NCBI GenBank assembly: GCA_015501055.1
Contig: JADNYV010000742.1
Location: forward strand, 1-16,706
Source of the DNA: Mucidula mucida
Taxonomy: Eukaryota; Basidiomycota; Agaricomycetes; Agaricales; Physalacriaceae
Reading direction: 5' to 3'
Length of the DNA: 16,706 bases
This document shows, in pieces, positions 1 through 8,596 of the stretch. Position 1 is the stretch's first letter. Each line of letters begins with the position of its first letter. The notes under the pieces were generated by a model. It was not told where the DNA came from. It saw only the letters and a program-made list of their open reading frames with translations, and searched no databases. A program made the position numbers and the translations under genes.

Positions 1-394
1 CAAAGGAAACGGTGGAGGTGTTTACCGATCATCAAAACCTCCAGTACTTCCGGAAGCCACAGAAGTTGAATCGGAGGCAGGCGAGATGGGTTACGGAGTT
101 AGCGGAGTATGACATACAGATGATTCACAAGCCAGGCAGGACGATGGGAAAAGCTGATGCCTTGTCAAGGATGACAGGCCTTGAGAAGGGGGAAAAAGAT
201 AATGAAAACATTGTTTTGCTAAAACCGGAGTTTTTTATTTCACAAATTCAATTTTCTTTACATACAGTAGCTACACCGGAGGACGAATTACTTAACAAAA
301 TCAAACAAAGAAAAGGAAACAAAGACAGATACGTACAAAAAGCATTAGAAAACAAAGAAAAAGGATAGGAAGAGAAGGAAAATGGACTTATTAT
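1..394 (+). pseudogene. pol: RNase H C-terminal part of Pol (element 1)
   Basis: The frame covering about 12-368 encodes the C-terminal half of a Ty3/gypsy RNase H, which degrades the RNA strand of the RNA-DNA hybrid during reverse transcription. Visible signatures are TDHQNLQYF early on, the RRQARW block, and the typical final segment HKPGRTMGKADALSR, whose aspartate is a conserved RNase H metal ligand. The linker to integrase follows and ends at a TAG near 366-368. The start is outside the window. Assignment is by motif and is strong; the frame is broken just before the integrase. Confidence 0.9.
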
Positions 395-1530
395 GTGGAA
401 AGATTGTATTTATATACCAAAGACAAGGAATTGCGGGGAAAAGTTATTGGAATGTGCCATAATGCACAGCTTGCAGGGCATCCGGGACGGTACAAGACCC
501 TCGAGCTGATCACACGCACCTATTGGTGGCCAGAATCAGCCGAGACGTCCGTGAATACGTGGAAGAGTGTCAAAAATGCCAGGTCACAAAGTCACATCGC
601 ACGAAGCCAGCTGCACCTCTTCACCTATTATGTGCCAAGCAGCCATGGGAGGTAGTAGGGACGGACATAATCGGAGAACTGCCAGAATCAGGAGGATACA
701 ACACAATCAGCACGTTTGTGGACCACTTCACAAAGTGATTACGCATTATACCAACACATACCACTCTGACATTGGAAGGCATGGCCCGCATTTACCGTTG
801 ATGCATTTTCCCCATACATGGGATGCCATGACAGATATACATGATCGCGGTCCACAATACCACTCGCGTTTCATGAAGGAGTTGTACCGGTTGTTGGGCA
901 TACAAGGAAACTTTACAACGGCGTATCATCCACAGGCAAATGGGCAGACGGAACGGCTGAACCAAGAGATAGAACATTTCTTACGGTTATTTGTCAACTA
1001 CCATCAGAACAACTGGCACAAATGGCTACCCTCTGCTGAATTTGTTTACAACGATTGAGTTCACTCGGCAACCAAAGTCACTCTGTTCTTGCAGACATGG
1101 GCAGACATCCCTACAAAGGCCCGCTCCGAAAACGGCATCAAGAAATGAGACTGCGCAGGAGTTTGCCACGGCATGAGGAAGACATGGGATGAAGTGGGGT
1201 CAGCATTGAAGATGGCATAAGAGGACATGAAACGGTTTTATGACAGGAAGCGAACAGAGGCAGTAGAGTACAAGGAAGGCGACAAAGTATGGCTGGAAGG
1301 GACGAATCTCAGCACGGACCGACCAATGAAGAAGCTCGATGACAAACAATTGGGCCGTTCAAAGTGATCAAGAAAGTCGGGACGAGCTCTTACAAGCTCC
1401 AGATTCCTCACACGTGGAAAAGCATCCATCCCGTGTTCAATGAGGCCCTGTTGACGCCTTACCACAAGCCGCAATTTCCGACGCAACCCCAGACACACGT
1501 TCACCACCTGTGCTGGAAGGAGCCGAACCG
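395..1530 (+). pseudogene. pol: integrase of Ty3/gypsy element 1, frame-broken
   Basis: The integrase inserts the cDNA copy into the host chromosome. The zinc-binding HHCC domain is split: its histidine half (CHNAQLAGHPG) is read from 395 and its cysteine half (ECQKCQ) in another frame from about 535, separated by what looks like a one-base loss near 532. The catalytic core follows, with the first aspartate at 664-666 (GTDIIGEL), the second at 843-845 (HDRGPQ) and the glutamate at 951-953 (GQTER). The second and third are exactly 35 residues apart, the classical DD35E spacing. Breaks include TGA at 736-738, a frame change near 830, TGA at 1056-1058 (arginine expected) and a frame change near 1090. 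The C-terminal part follows to about 1530, with DRKR at about 1246 and KEGDKVWL at about 1273. The enzyme is inactive as encoded, but its triad is intact. Confidence 0.9.
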
Positions 1531-1877
1531 GAATGGGAGGTGAGAAAGTGGTGAATTCCCGGAAGTACCGTGGGGGTTTTCAATACAAGGTTCACTGGAA
1601 GGGTTATGGCGCACACGAGCAGACATGGGAACCGGCATGCAATCTCAAAAATGCCGACGAAGCTATCAGCGATTTCCACCAACAATATCTGAACAAGCCG
1701 AAGCCACCCGCGCTTGCTCGCATTGAAGTCCCCATGTCGCAATTTGAATCACATCTTTTCCGCCCATGCCACCGCCTGATACCGAACCCCTTGACGTCAC
1801 GCTACCCTCTGCAGCCCTCATGGAGCAACTCTGGTGCAGAATGGAACTTGCGCCTTAAGGAGGGGGTGATGTTATGA
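1531..1877 (+). CDS. pol: chromodomain at the end of element 1 Pol
   Basis: The open frame ending at 1875-1877 encodes a chromodomain. The core runs from EKVVNSRKY through a YKVHWKGYG strand and EQTWEP to a final helix (NADEAISDFHQQY), with the usual aromatic residues. Chromodomains fused to the integrase C-terminus bind histone marks and steer integration to chromatin; this is known of the family, not shown here. The domain is unbroken from about 1545 to the stop, but an apparent one-base loss near 1545 separates it from the upstream integrase frame. The stop overlaps the first bases of the LTR, as often seen in compact fungal gypsy elements. Confidence 0.85.
1857..1869 (+). other. polypurine tract of element 1
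   Basis: AAGGAGGGGGTGA lies directly before the LTR start TGTTATG. A purine run abutting the 3' LTR is the standard plus-strand primer site of LTR retrotransposons. Confidence 0.75.
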
Positions 1878-2400
1878 ATCGCCATATTTTCACATTTTCA
1901 CATCTTATCATATCTTATCGGGGGCCTTGTCTTATCAACCAACGGACCGTTTCATCATCTGTTTCGTCACCGATCATACCCCTTTTCATTACCGAAGCCG
2001 TACTCATGTCGGACACACGTCCAACATATGGATGACATCATACATGCCGATACCTCATGGACTTCCTATTGTATACACACCACCGACACTCGTAGCACAC
2101 ATGGTTGTTTCAGTATTATTACTTACATCCAGACACCACTCGTATTTAATGGTTTCACGGACTAGTAGCATACAGCACTGGGTCAAGGGCGTGGAGTTAT
2201 CCCTAGCGGAAACACATATGGACAAGGAGTCCCAAACACAGACTTACTAGTATATAAGCAGTAGTGTAGTATCATTGTACTTTAGTTCCGATCTCGTTTA
2301 TACACCTGGCCTAGCCGAGTCTTACCAACGCAAACACTTTCTTCCTTAGTTCTTGCTGTGGTACCTGGTTTAGTCTCGTGGCTATAGTCAGTCGCTAACA
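1870..2400 (+). repeat. 3' LTR of element 1 (531 bp)
   Basis: The repeat starts with TGTTATGAATC directly after the purine tract and ends with GTCGCTAACA. Its ends form a perfect 5-bp inverted repeat (TGTTA/TAACA) with the canonical TG...CA. It contains a TATA-like stretch at about 2251-2258 and a pyrimidine-rich segment after it, as expected for the promoter and R region. The matching 5' LTR lies outside the window, so the boundaries rest on end structure and position only. If the insertion made a 5-bp target duplication, the right copy would be GCTAT at 2401-2405. Confidence 0.75.
2249..2260 (+). promoter_or_regulatory. TATA-like box in the element 1 LTR
   Basis: AGTATATAAGCA lies about 380 bp into the LTR and about 140 bp before its end, a usual place for the core promoter that starts the retrotransposon RNA. 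This is a motif and position call only. Confidence 0.45.
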
Positions 2401-2554
2401 GCTATGCTGATGGGCTATACCTGGATCAGGCCTGGGCCAAGGCAGTGCGGACCGGACCCAGAGTGTATGGTATGTGATGATGGAAGAGTGTGGTGTTAAT
2501 GCAATAATGAGGTGGACCGAGGTGGGGGCAACAGAATAGAGGTGATTTGTGACA
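2401..2554 (-). repeat. 3' LTR of element 2, truncated to about 154 bp
   Basis: On the minus strand the purine tract is followed by TGTCACAAATCACC, a TG-starting LTR terminus. Reading on, the sequence meets the end of the element 1 LTR at 2400/2401 after only 154 bp, too short for a whole fungal gypsy LTR and without a visible matching end. It is therefore probably the first part of an LTR interrupted by element 1. I see no second copy of this stretch at the other end of element 2. Confidence 0.6.
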
Positions 2555-2570
2555 ATACCCCCTCTTTAGG
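2555..2570 (-). other. polypurine tract of element 2
   Basis: On the minus strand CCTAAAGAGGGGGTAT directly precedes the LTR start TGTCAC. It matches the purine tract of element 1 in style and position (a run of five G just before the LTR). Confidence 0.7.
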
Positions 2571-2589
2571 CTGTGCTTGCGCCTGGAGT

Positions 2590-3152
2590 GCAGAAGTCCC
2601 TGCCCAGATATCCCAATTGAGACACCAAGGCCTTGTAGGCGAGGGAGTGGCTTTTTGTACGCCTTTGGGTGTGCCTTGTGGAAGTCAGCTATCTTATCCA
2701 GCGCCTTCGTCAGTCCTGACGCCGGCTCTCATGTATTCTCAAAGCTTGAGTAGTCCAACCACTTCACCAGCCCGCTTATTATGAGTTGACTGTAAGTCCA
2801 GGATCTCCTCCTTGTTATACTCCTCATCAGTGTCCAGTAGGTCTGGGGGAACTCCTGGGAAGTTAGGACCATGAGCAGGGGTCTCAATGTACGGGACAAG
2901 TAGGAATGCGTGAAAGACTGGGTGGATGCGCCACTTCGGTGGTAACTTGAGGCGATAGGTTACTGGGTTGAGTATGTCAGTGATCTTGAATGGCCCGTGT
3001 CGCTTATCAGAAAGCTTAGCTTTGGGTTGCGTCATCTTCAGGTTCTTGCCATCTAATAGCACCTTGTCTCCGACCTTAAACATAATGTCCTTCTCTGTGA
3101 CATCTCCGTTGTTCCTTTTCATCACTTCTGCCGCTGTAGTGAGGCTTGCTTA
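2590..3152 (-). pseudogene. pol: integrase C-terminal domain and broken chromodomain (element 2)
   Basis: The frame 3125-2739 carries the integrase C-terminal barrel (FKVGDKVLLDGKNL, then HGPFKITDILNPVTYRLKLP and IHPVFH) and the beginning of a chromodomain (EEYNKEEILD). The second half of the chromodomain is in another frame just before 2739: WLDYSSFENT, a TGA at 2731-2729 where the family has tryptophan, then EPASGLTKALDKIADFHK. So the domain is both frame-shifted and interrupted. An upstream TAA at 3152-3150 separates this part from the integrase core, where glutamine (CAA) would fit. Assignment by motif is strong and the product is not functional. Confidence 0.88.
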
Positions 3153-3920
3153 AACCTTGTTGCGCAGATGCTGAAGGTTGGTGAGTTATTCCTCAATAGA
3201 GGGGATGTTGGATGTGGGGTTCAGTGGGGGAAAGAAGCGCAGCTGATATCCATGGAGGAGTTCAAAGGGGGATTTGCCCGTGGCAGAGTGAACACGGTTG
3301 TTGTGGGAGAATTCAGCGTACAGTAGGTGTTTGACCCAGTTGTCTTGTTGGTTGTTGTAAAAGATGCATAGATATTGCTCAAGCTCCTGGTTGTAGCGCT
3401 TGGTTTTGCCGTCTGTCTGGGGATGATAAGCTGTATTGAGCGCAGAGGTAATGCCAAGCTTAGTGTGGATAGCCTGCATAACCTTGCTGGCAAAGTAAGG
3501 GCCTCGTTTGGAAATTCTCTTGTCCCAAAGACCATAATGTCGGAAGGTGCCTTCTAGCAGTATGTCCACTGTGCCATCTGTGTTGATGGTCTTGCAACAT
3601 GGGGATACAACCACACCCTTTGTGAGTTGGTCAACTACGCAGTGAATGACATTGTAACCTTCACATTCTGGGAGGTCGGTAATGAAGTTAGTTGTGATGG
3701 TGCCAAAGGGACATTTAGGGATCTCATTAGGAACGAGCAGAACGTGGGCGGGATGGTTGCTGGGTTTTGTCATCTAACAGGTAGCGCAGCCATTGACATA
3801 ATCTTGAACAAAGACTGACATGCCTGGCCACCAAAACTCTTGACTGAGCAGCTTGTACGTCTTGAAGCGTCCTGGGTGCCCGGGAGCAACAAGGTTGTGG
3901 TGCATTTTGACTATGTCACA
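3153..3920 (-). pseudogene. pol: integrase of element 2 with all three catalytic residues changed
   Basis: The zinc-binding domain is readable (HHNLVAPGHPGRF, then GCATC) but interrupted by TAG at 3776-3774, where glutamine is expected. The catalytic core runs from about 3773 to 3186. In the three places where the DDE triad belongs, the codons give asparagine at 3689-3687 (TTNFITDLP), lysine at 3509-3507 (ISKRGPYF) and lysine at 3401-3399 (GKTKRYNQE). The last two are still 35 residues apart, so the alignment to DD35E is exact. A metal-dependent integrase cannot work without these acids. The core is otherwise open and well conserved (TAYHPQTDG, HNNRVHSATGKSPFEL). Confidence 0.9.
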
Positions 3921-4620
3921 TCAAAGTTCAAGGTTGTTTGGAACATAGACCTTGCCTCGGAAGAGGACAATGCCATCTTTGTAGTTCCATTCCTGTAAGT
4001 TTTTGACCAGCAAACAGAGACCATTTTTAAGAATTAGGTCTAATGCACCACGGACTTCAACATCCTTTTCTGGACATTCTTGAATACGTCTCCTCAACTC
4101 TGCATCTCCAATTGTGGTAACCTCACCTGGCTGTGTTGCCCGAACCCGGAAGAATCTAGGATCCAGTAACACTTGGTTTGAGTTATCCTCCTCAACCCCC
4201 TCTTTATGATCTGCACAGCGGGAGAGCGCGTCACTGTGATTAGATGTTCCAGGTTTGTAAGTCAGGGTGTAGTTGAAGCGGATGAGGAACAGGGCCCATT
4301 GCGCCTGGCGGCAGCTCAGCTTCTGTGAATTGGTGAAGTACTTGAGGTTCTTGTAATTGGTGATAATATCTACTGGATGGGAGGCGCCCTTCAAGTAGTG
4401 CCTTCAGGATTCTAGTGCCCAAATGATAGCTAGAAGCTCTTTATTGTGGATGTTGTAGTTGTGCTCGGGTTTCAAAAGGGACTTGGATAGATAGGCAACC
4501 AAATGTCATTGCTTATTGGCTCCTGATTGCGCCAAAATCCCCCTGGTATCATAATCAGAGGCGTCAACTTCAATGTAATAGGGTTTGTCAGGATCAGGAA
4601 TGACTAGAACAGGAGAGGAG
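3921..4620 (-). pseudogene. pol: RNase H domain of element 2
   Basis: The frame 4394-3921 shows the C-terminal RNase H block: DIITNYKNLKYFTNSQKLS, RQAQWALFL, then YKPGTSNHSDALSR, followed by the linker to integrase. Upstream in the same frame are YIEVDASDYDTRGILAQSG, VAYLSKSLLKPEHNYN and KELLAIIWALES, which are the N-terminal RNase H motifs including the first catalytic aspartate. TGA codons at 4508-4506 and 4406-4404 replace expected tryptophans, and TGA at 3923-3921 replaces a likely arginine (CGA). The domain is recognisable throughout but interrupted three times. Confidence 0.88.
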
Positions 4621-5565
4621 GTGAACACATCTTTGAGCGCTTCAAATGCAGCTTGGCACTCAGGTGTCCATGCCCAGGTCTTGCTTTTCTTGGTGAGGTC
4701 AAAGAGCAGACGGGCAATCTTGGAGAAACCTTTATTGAACCAGCAATAAAAGTTCCTAAATCCAAGGAAGGACTGAACATCTTTAACATTTTAAGGTTTG
4801 GTCATTGTACAACACGGGCAACCTTGACAGGGTCCATGTGAAGTGCATCGTGAGAGATGATAAGTCCCAAGAATTTGATTGACTCAGCTTTAAAGATGCA
4901 TTTCTTTGGCTTGGCATAAATATCATGATCCCGAAGCCACTGTAAAACTTGCCAAACCACGTCTTGGTGTTCCTTAAGTATCTTTGTAAATATTAGGATG
5001 TCGTCCATATATACCACAACTTTTTCCAAGTCAATAAGGTCCTTAAAAATGGTATTCATCATTGCTTAAAATGTGGCAAGGGAATTCATAAGACCAAAGA
5101 ACATTATTATAGGTTCAAATAGGCCATAATTTGTCTTAAACATGTCTTTTCACTTGTCTTTGTCTTTGATTTGAACGTTATTGTAGCCCCAGTGCAAGTC
5201 AATTTTAGCGAAGATCCTCGTGCCCTTAAGCTTGTTAATATGCTCAGGTATAAGCGGAAGGAGGTACTGGTTCTTGATGGTTCCCTTGTTGAGCTCAAGG
5301 TAGGGTAGTCTTGGACAGGGCATAGCTTTTCATCTTTCTTTTTAACAAAGAAGAAGGGACTCGCTATAGGGGATTTAGATGGGCGGATATACCCTTTGGC
5401 TAAGTTCTCGTTTAGGAATGTGTCAAGTTCAACTTGTTCAACAGGCAACAGGAGGTAGGTCTTATACAATTTGGGTTTAAATCCAGGAGTAAGGTCAATA
5501 GTGTGATCCCAAGAGGTGTGTGCGGGGAGACGTTTGGATGTGCATTTGTCAAAGACTGTAAGATT
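4621..5565 (-). pseudogene. pol: reverse transcriptase of element 2
   Basis: The polymerase core copies the element RNA into DNA. The N-terminal part reads SWDHTIDLTPGF, NENLAKGYIRPSKSPIASP and FFVKKKDEKLCPVQDY. After a frame change near 5305 it continues with IFAKIDLHWGYNNVQI, which carries the first catalytic aspartate, and the catalytic YMDD box at 5011-5000, which is intact. The thumb/connection follows (AKPKKCIFKAESIKFLG), then a frame change near 4790 and a segment resembling the usual LGF.NFY motif. Stops are at 5152-5150 (tryptophan expected), 5068-5066 (glutamine expected) and 4804-4802 (tryptophan expected). No active polymerase can be made. Confidence 0.9.
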
Positions 5566-5643
5566 GGGTGCTGGGATATGTAAAGATAAGGGAACTGTAT
5601 GATAGGGTGCTGGGATCTGTAAAAATAAGGGATAGATATTGGT
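5566..5643 (-). repeat. 39-bp tandem duplication inside pol of element 2
   Basis: Two imperfect head-to-tail copies, 5566-5604 and 5605-5643, share the plus-strand core GGGTGCTGGGAT..GTAAA.ATAAGGGA. Because 39 is a multiple of three, the protein carries two 13-residue copies around IPAPYHTVP and IPAPNLTVF, just before the reverse transcriptase domain. Confidence 0.75.
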
Positions 5644-6075
5644 TGGTTTCTTATTTTCTTCCACAAGTTGCTGAGCCTTTGTAAACCCCATGTGAATATA
5701 ACCAGAAGGACTATCTGAAGGATTTGAATTTTGCATCGGGCGGGAATAATCATCCCAGAAAACTTGCTCAAACATCTGCTCTTTCCACTTCCTTGGTACC
5801 TCTTCTTCCTCCTCTTTGTCTTTGGTGAATAGAACAACCAGGACTTATAGATGGTGGGAACTTTGCATGCGGGCTAAGCACCTACTCCCTGCGGTTTGCT
5901 GGATGGGGACCGGTTGGAGGTTACCTTGCCAATCCTTTCACTGGACCTTATAGTCCTTATGCCCAAGCCAAGGATTGTGAGGTTTTGCAGAAACATCAGC
6001 TGGAACTGAAGTGGAGTTGGTGCGTGCACGCACATTAGTTATGGGAGGGTTCTTGAGAATGCAGGTTTTTGGACA
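5644..6075 (-). pseudogene. pol: protease-RT linker region of element 2
   Basis: This stretch joins protease and reverse transcriptase. It contains an acidic run (KDKEEEEEVPRKWKEQ) and FWDDYSRPMQNSNPSDSPSG, and shifts frame near 5780-5850. Such poorly conserved linkers are usual in fungal gypsy polyproteins. No separate domain is recognised, and it is assigned by position between the two enzymes. Confidence 0.6.
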
Positions 6076-6600
6076 TTAGTTAAAGTTAACCTGGGTGCCG
6101 GCCCAGTTAATAGAGGGATTGTGCTCATCCAGCCAGTTTGTTCCCAGAATGATGTTGTGATCCCCAATATCTGTGACATAAAGTTCTACAAGCTCCTCGT
6201 GGTAGGACTGGCCGTCTCGGCTATAGATGTAAACATGTTGGATGGTGTAGTGTTGCACCCATCCCATGACGTTCTTGGAGCCGTCAACATTATGAACAGG
6301 GAATGGGGCAGATAAAGGTATGAGGGTGAAATTATGAAGGTTGGCAGAATGGGCGTTGATGATGATCCCTTCAGCGCCGCTGCCGATTAAGGTGTGTGCA
6401 ACAATTTTTCTGCCAGTAATTTTGCCAATGAATTCGAGTTCTAAGGTGATGAAGGGTGTCTGTTGGTTTTGAGTGACTGTGGATACTCAAAATTCTAAGG
6501 GATGGACACGCTTACACAGGGAAGATAGTACAGCATATTGATTGGCAAAATTCTTGGCAAAATATGTTACGGCTCCTCCTAACATTGTGGTAGGGGAGGA
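6076..6600 (-). pseudogene. pol: retropepsin-like aspartic protease of element 2, active-site Asp lost
   Basis: The protease would cut the Gag-Pol polyprotein. The open stretch is read in one frame from about 6486 to 6076. The active-site loop, normally D-S/T-G-A, appears as LIGSGAEG with glycine (GGC) at 6384-6382 instead of aspartate. Further along, the flap region and the second conserved core GDHNIILGTNWLDEHNPSINW are well kept. A TGA at 6489-6487 interrupts the upstream part. Retropepsins dimerise and need this aspartate from each subunit, so the enzyme as encoded would be dead even without the stops. Confidence 0.83.
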
Positions 6601-7570
6601 TTTTAAAAATCCAAACCGGCAACATTCTTCAAATACGCCATTACCTGCTCTTTTACATCTGCCTGCAATGTCCTAAAAAGATTGGCCATCACACTGATCT
6701 GCTGGACGACATCAACTTGGGTTGATGTAGAAGTGTCGGACATGGAGGTGGATAAGGCACTAGGTGCAATAACCTTGGTGGTGCAAACATTTTGGCCAGG
6801 GACGAGGCCACATGTGGGACAGTCATTGGACATGTAGCCGGTCTAACCGCATTTGAAGCAGGCCCCACAACGACAAAGAATTTCTTGTTCAAAGGCAGTT
6901 AGTCTTAAAAGAGCGGGAGGGTTCAATTGTGCACCTGGGCATCTAGACACGTCCACATCCATGGGGACTCCCATGTCAAGGGCCGGTGCTTGGGTCACTG
7001 AAGTTGGTTGGGGCACCAATGTTGAAGTTGTACCCCAGCCACTGGAATACCATATGGCCTTCGTGTGTTGTCATGCCTTCCATGTGTTCTGCATCACAAC
7101 TGCATGTTGCTTGTAGTCCGCAAGATTGGTGGGAATGGGGAACAAGGTGGAGATGTGATCAACCAGGCTTGGGTTAAGACCCTTTTTAAAGTAGTGGAGC
7201 AAGGAGATCTCATCAAAACCGGACTCGTCAGCGTGGGTATCAAATGCAGTGATGAACTTATTAAGGTCTGCCAGCTCTCCTGTCATGCGGATTGTTTCCA
7301 CCATCTGACAAGTGGTGGTTACGGGGTCTAGAGCGGCAAAGTCCAACTTCAACTGATTAATGACAGCATCCATGATGGTCCATTGCTTGTCAGGGATGTC
7401 AATGGTGTGATCCGCCTGATCAACATTGTACTTCTTCATGTGCCTCTCCGCCCATTTGCCTGCAATGGAACCCTTAAGGTAGCTGAGGAATAATGAGACC
7501 TGTTCTTTGCCGGTGGTATAACGGGCCTTGTTGAGGCGGAAGTGATTGCAGAAGTGTGCAAGCTAGGTGC
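6601..7570 (-). pseudogene. gag: Gag C-terminal half with degenerate CCHC zinc knuckle (element 2)
   Basis: The frame from about 7570 to 7071 is a retrotransposon Gag domain: FRLNKARYTTGKEQVSLFL, YLKGSIAGKWAERHMKKY, ALDPVTTTCQMVETIRMTG and FDEISLLHYFKKGL. After TGA at 7073-7071 the frame goes on through PMDVD, a motif common before fungal Gag zinc knuckles, to the knuckle itself at about 6863-6820. There the spacing C-x2-C-x4-H-x4-C is kept, but the histidine is tyrosine (TAC at 6836-6834) and a TAG lies at 6845-6843. Gag would package the element RNA into virus-like particles; this copy cannot bind zinc normally. Confidence 0.85.
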
Positions 7571-8173
7571 TGGATGTGGTGTGGTCGCCATGATAGTCAT
7601 CAAGTTTGGCACCATGTTCAGAGATGTTGGACATGGCAGGGTTAGGAGTGGGAAGGTTAGACTGGGGTGGATTAGGGGGAGATAGCAAGGGTGATGGGGG
7701 ATTGGAAGCAGATGGATTAAGGCCAAGATCAATAGGGATTGGCGAAGCGGAATGGGAAACTGGGGTATGGGCAGGGATAATACAGGAGATACAGGTGCAG
7801 GTTCCTGGGTTTGAACCAGTTCTGGGGACGGTGGGGGTAGTGAGTGAGTGACTGGTACTGGTTGTAATGACAACTCAGCTGGGGCCTCTCTTGAGGTAGC
7901 AGCTTTCTGTGCTAGCTCTTTGCGGTGTTGCTCTAAGCGTTGTTGGGCACCGGTGAAGTCTTCTGAGTCAAGGTAGACTTTTTCACTGTCTTCCAGGAGG
8001 ATGTACCAGGATTCTTTGATGTCGTTGAAGTAGATTGTGTTCCAGTCACCGGTGGGGTTAATGATCCAGTGGTTTCCATTAGTTTTGTGAAAGACAACGC
8101 CGGGAGGAAGCAAGGGTGGCTCAGCGTTAGCAAGAAAGCGCACAATGGTAAAGATTTGTTGGTGCATGGACAA
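7436..8173 (-). pseudogene. gag: Gag N-terminal region of element 2
   Basis: The minus-strand frame opens at about 8173 (ATG at 8167-8165) and begins with an N-terminal region (PPGVVFHKTNGNHWIINP, then WYILLEDSEKVYLDSEDF), then a coiled segment rich in K, E and Q and a long proline-rich stretch. Around 7560-7600 the frame changes, and the true Gag continues in the neighbouring frame as the conserved Gag domain. The last residues of this frame down to 7436 are therefore a shadow. Position and the following Gag domain support the call; the N-terminal part itself has no family I can name. Confidence 0.7.
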
Positions 8174-8596
8174 AGCTCATGCGGGAACTGGCAACGTTAA
8201 ACCTGTATAGCCCAAGGCAGCGCTTTGAAGTTAAGTTCTTTGGTGGTCAACATATGTGGAGGTGGCGTGTCTTTCAGACGTAAACAAGTAACTCAGGGGG
8301 CAAGATTGGGTCTGGGTTTAACTGATCAGTTGGTGGGCATGCATGAGCGAGGCAGTGAGGTGGGTGTAGAAGAGTTTGTCAACATGTTAAGGACAGAGTC
8401 TGGTGTAAACTAAACAACCATCCAAGTTGCACAAAGACGGGGGAACAATGGAGACGAGAGGCAAAGATGATGATAAGGTGAAGTAGGAGCAGGTCAGGCT
8501 TAATACAGTGCAGGGGGCTACCGAACAGTGTAGAGACAAAGTTGATAAACTGAGGAATCTATATAGAAAGGCCGTGTATATATATAATGAGTCTGT
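8174..8596 (-). other. 5' leader and possible 5' LTR remnant of element 2
   Basis: Between the Gag start and the dehydrogenase fragment lie 423 bp without a supported gene. On the minus strand there are TATA-like runs (TATATATATACACGG near 8585, CTATATAG near 8565) followed by a pyrimidine-rich stretch, reminiscent of an LTR promoter and R region. No TG...CA repeat pair and no match to the 154 bp of 3' LTR can be seen, so if this is an LTR it lacks its beginning. A primer binding site was not identified. Confidence 0.35.

Larger units (their letters stand above)
1..2400 (+). mobile_element. Ty3/gypsy chromovirus (element 1), 3' half, decayed
   Basis: The window opens inside a Ty3/gypsy LTR retrotransposon whose gag, protease and reverse transcriptase lie outside the left edge. 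In order on the plus strand are the end of RNase H, the integrase zinc-binding and catalytic domains, the integrase C-terminal part, a chromodomain, a purine-rich tract and a 3' LTR. The RNase H-integrase-chromodomain order is the chromovirus arrangement of the Ty3/gypsy class. The coding part hops between frames at least five times and contains several stops, so it cannot make a complete Pol protein. The catalytic residues that can be seen are nevertheless still present. It differs in sequence from the minus-strand element next to it, so the two belong to different families. Confidence 0.93.
2401..8596 (-). mobile_element. Ty3/gypsy chromovirus (element 2), near full length, heavily decayed
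   Basis: Read on the minus strand, the order is gag with zinc knuckle, aspartic protease, reverse transcriptase, RNase H, integrase, chromodomain, purine tract and start of a 3' LTR. This is a complete chromovirus order. At least eleven in-frame stops and several frame changes break it, and key active-site residues are changed. The left end is cut at the LTR of element 1. The right boundary is placed where similarity to a short-chain dehydrogenase begins and is uncertain, because the 5' LTR cannot be identified by matching to the 154 bp of 3' LTR that remain. Confidence 0.92.

Noticed and set aside
8174..8596. A full 5' LTR for element 2
   Set aside because: No copy of the 154-bp 3' LTR start is found here and no TG...CA pair could be defined; only TATA-like and pyrimidine-rich sequence is seen.
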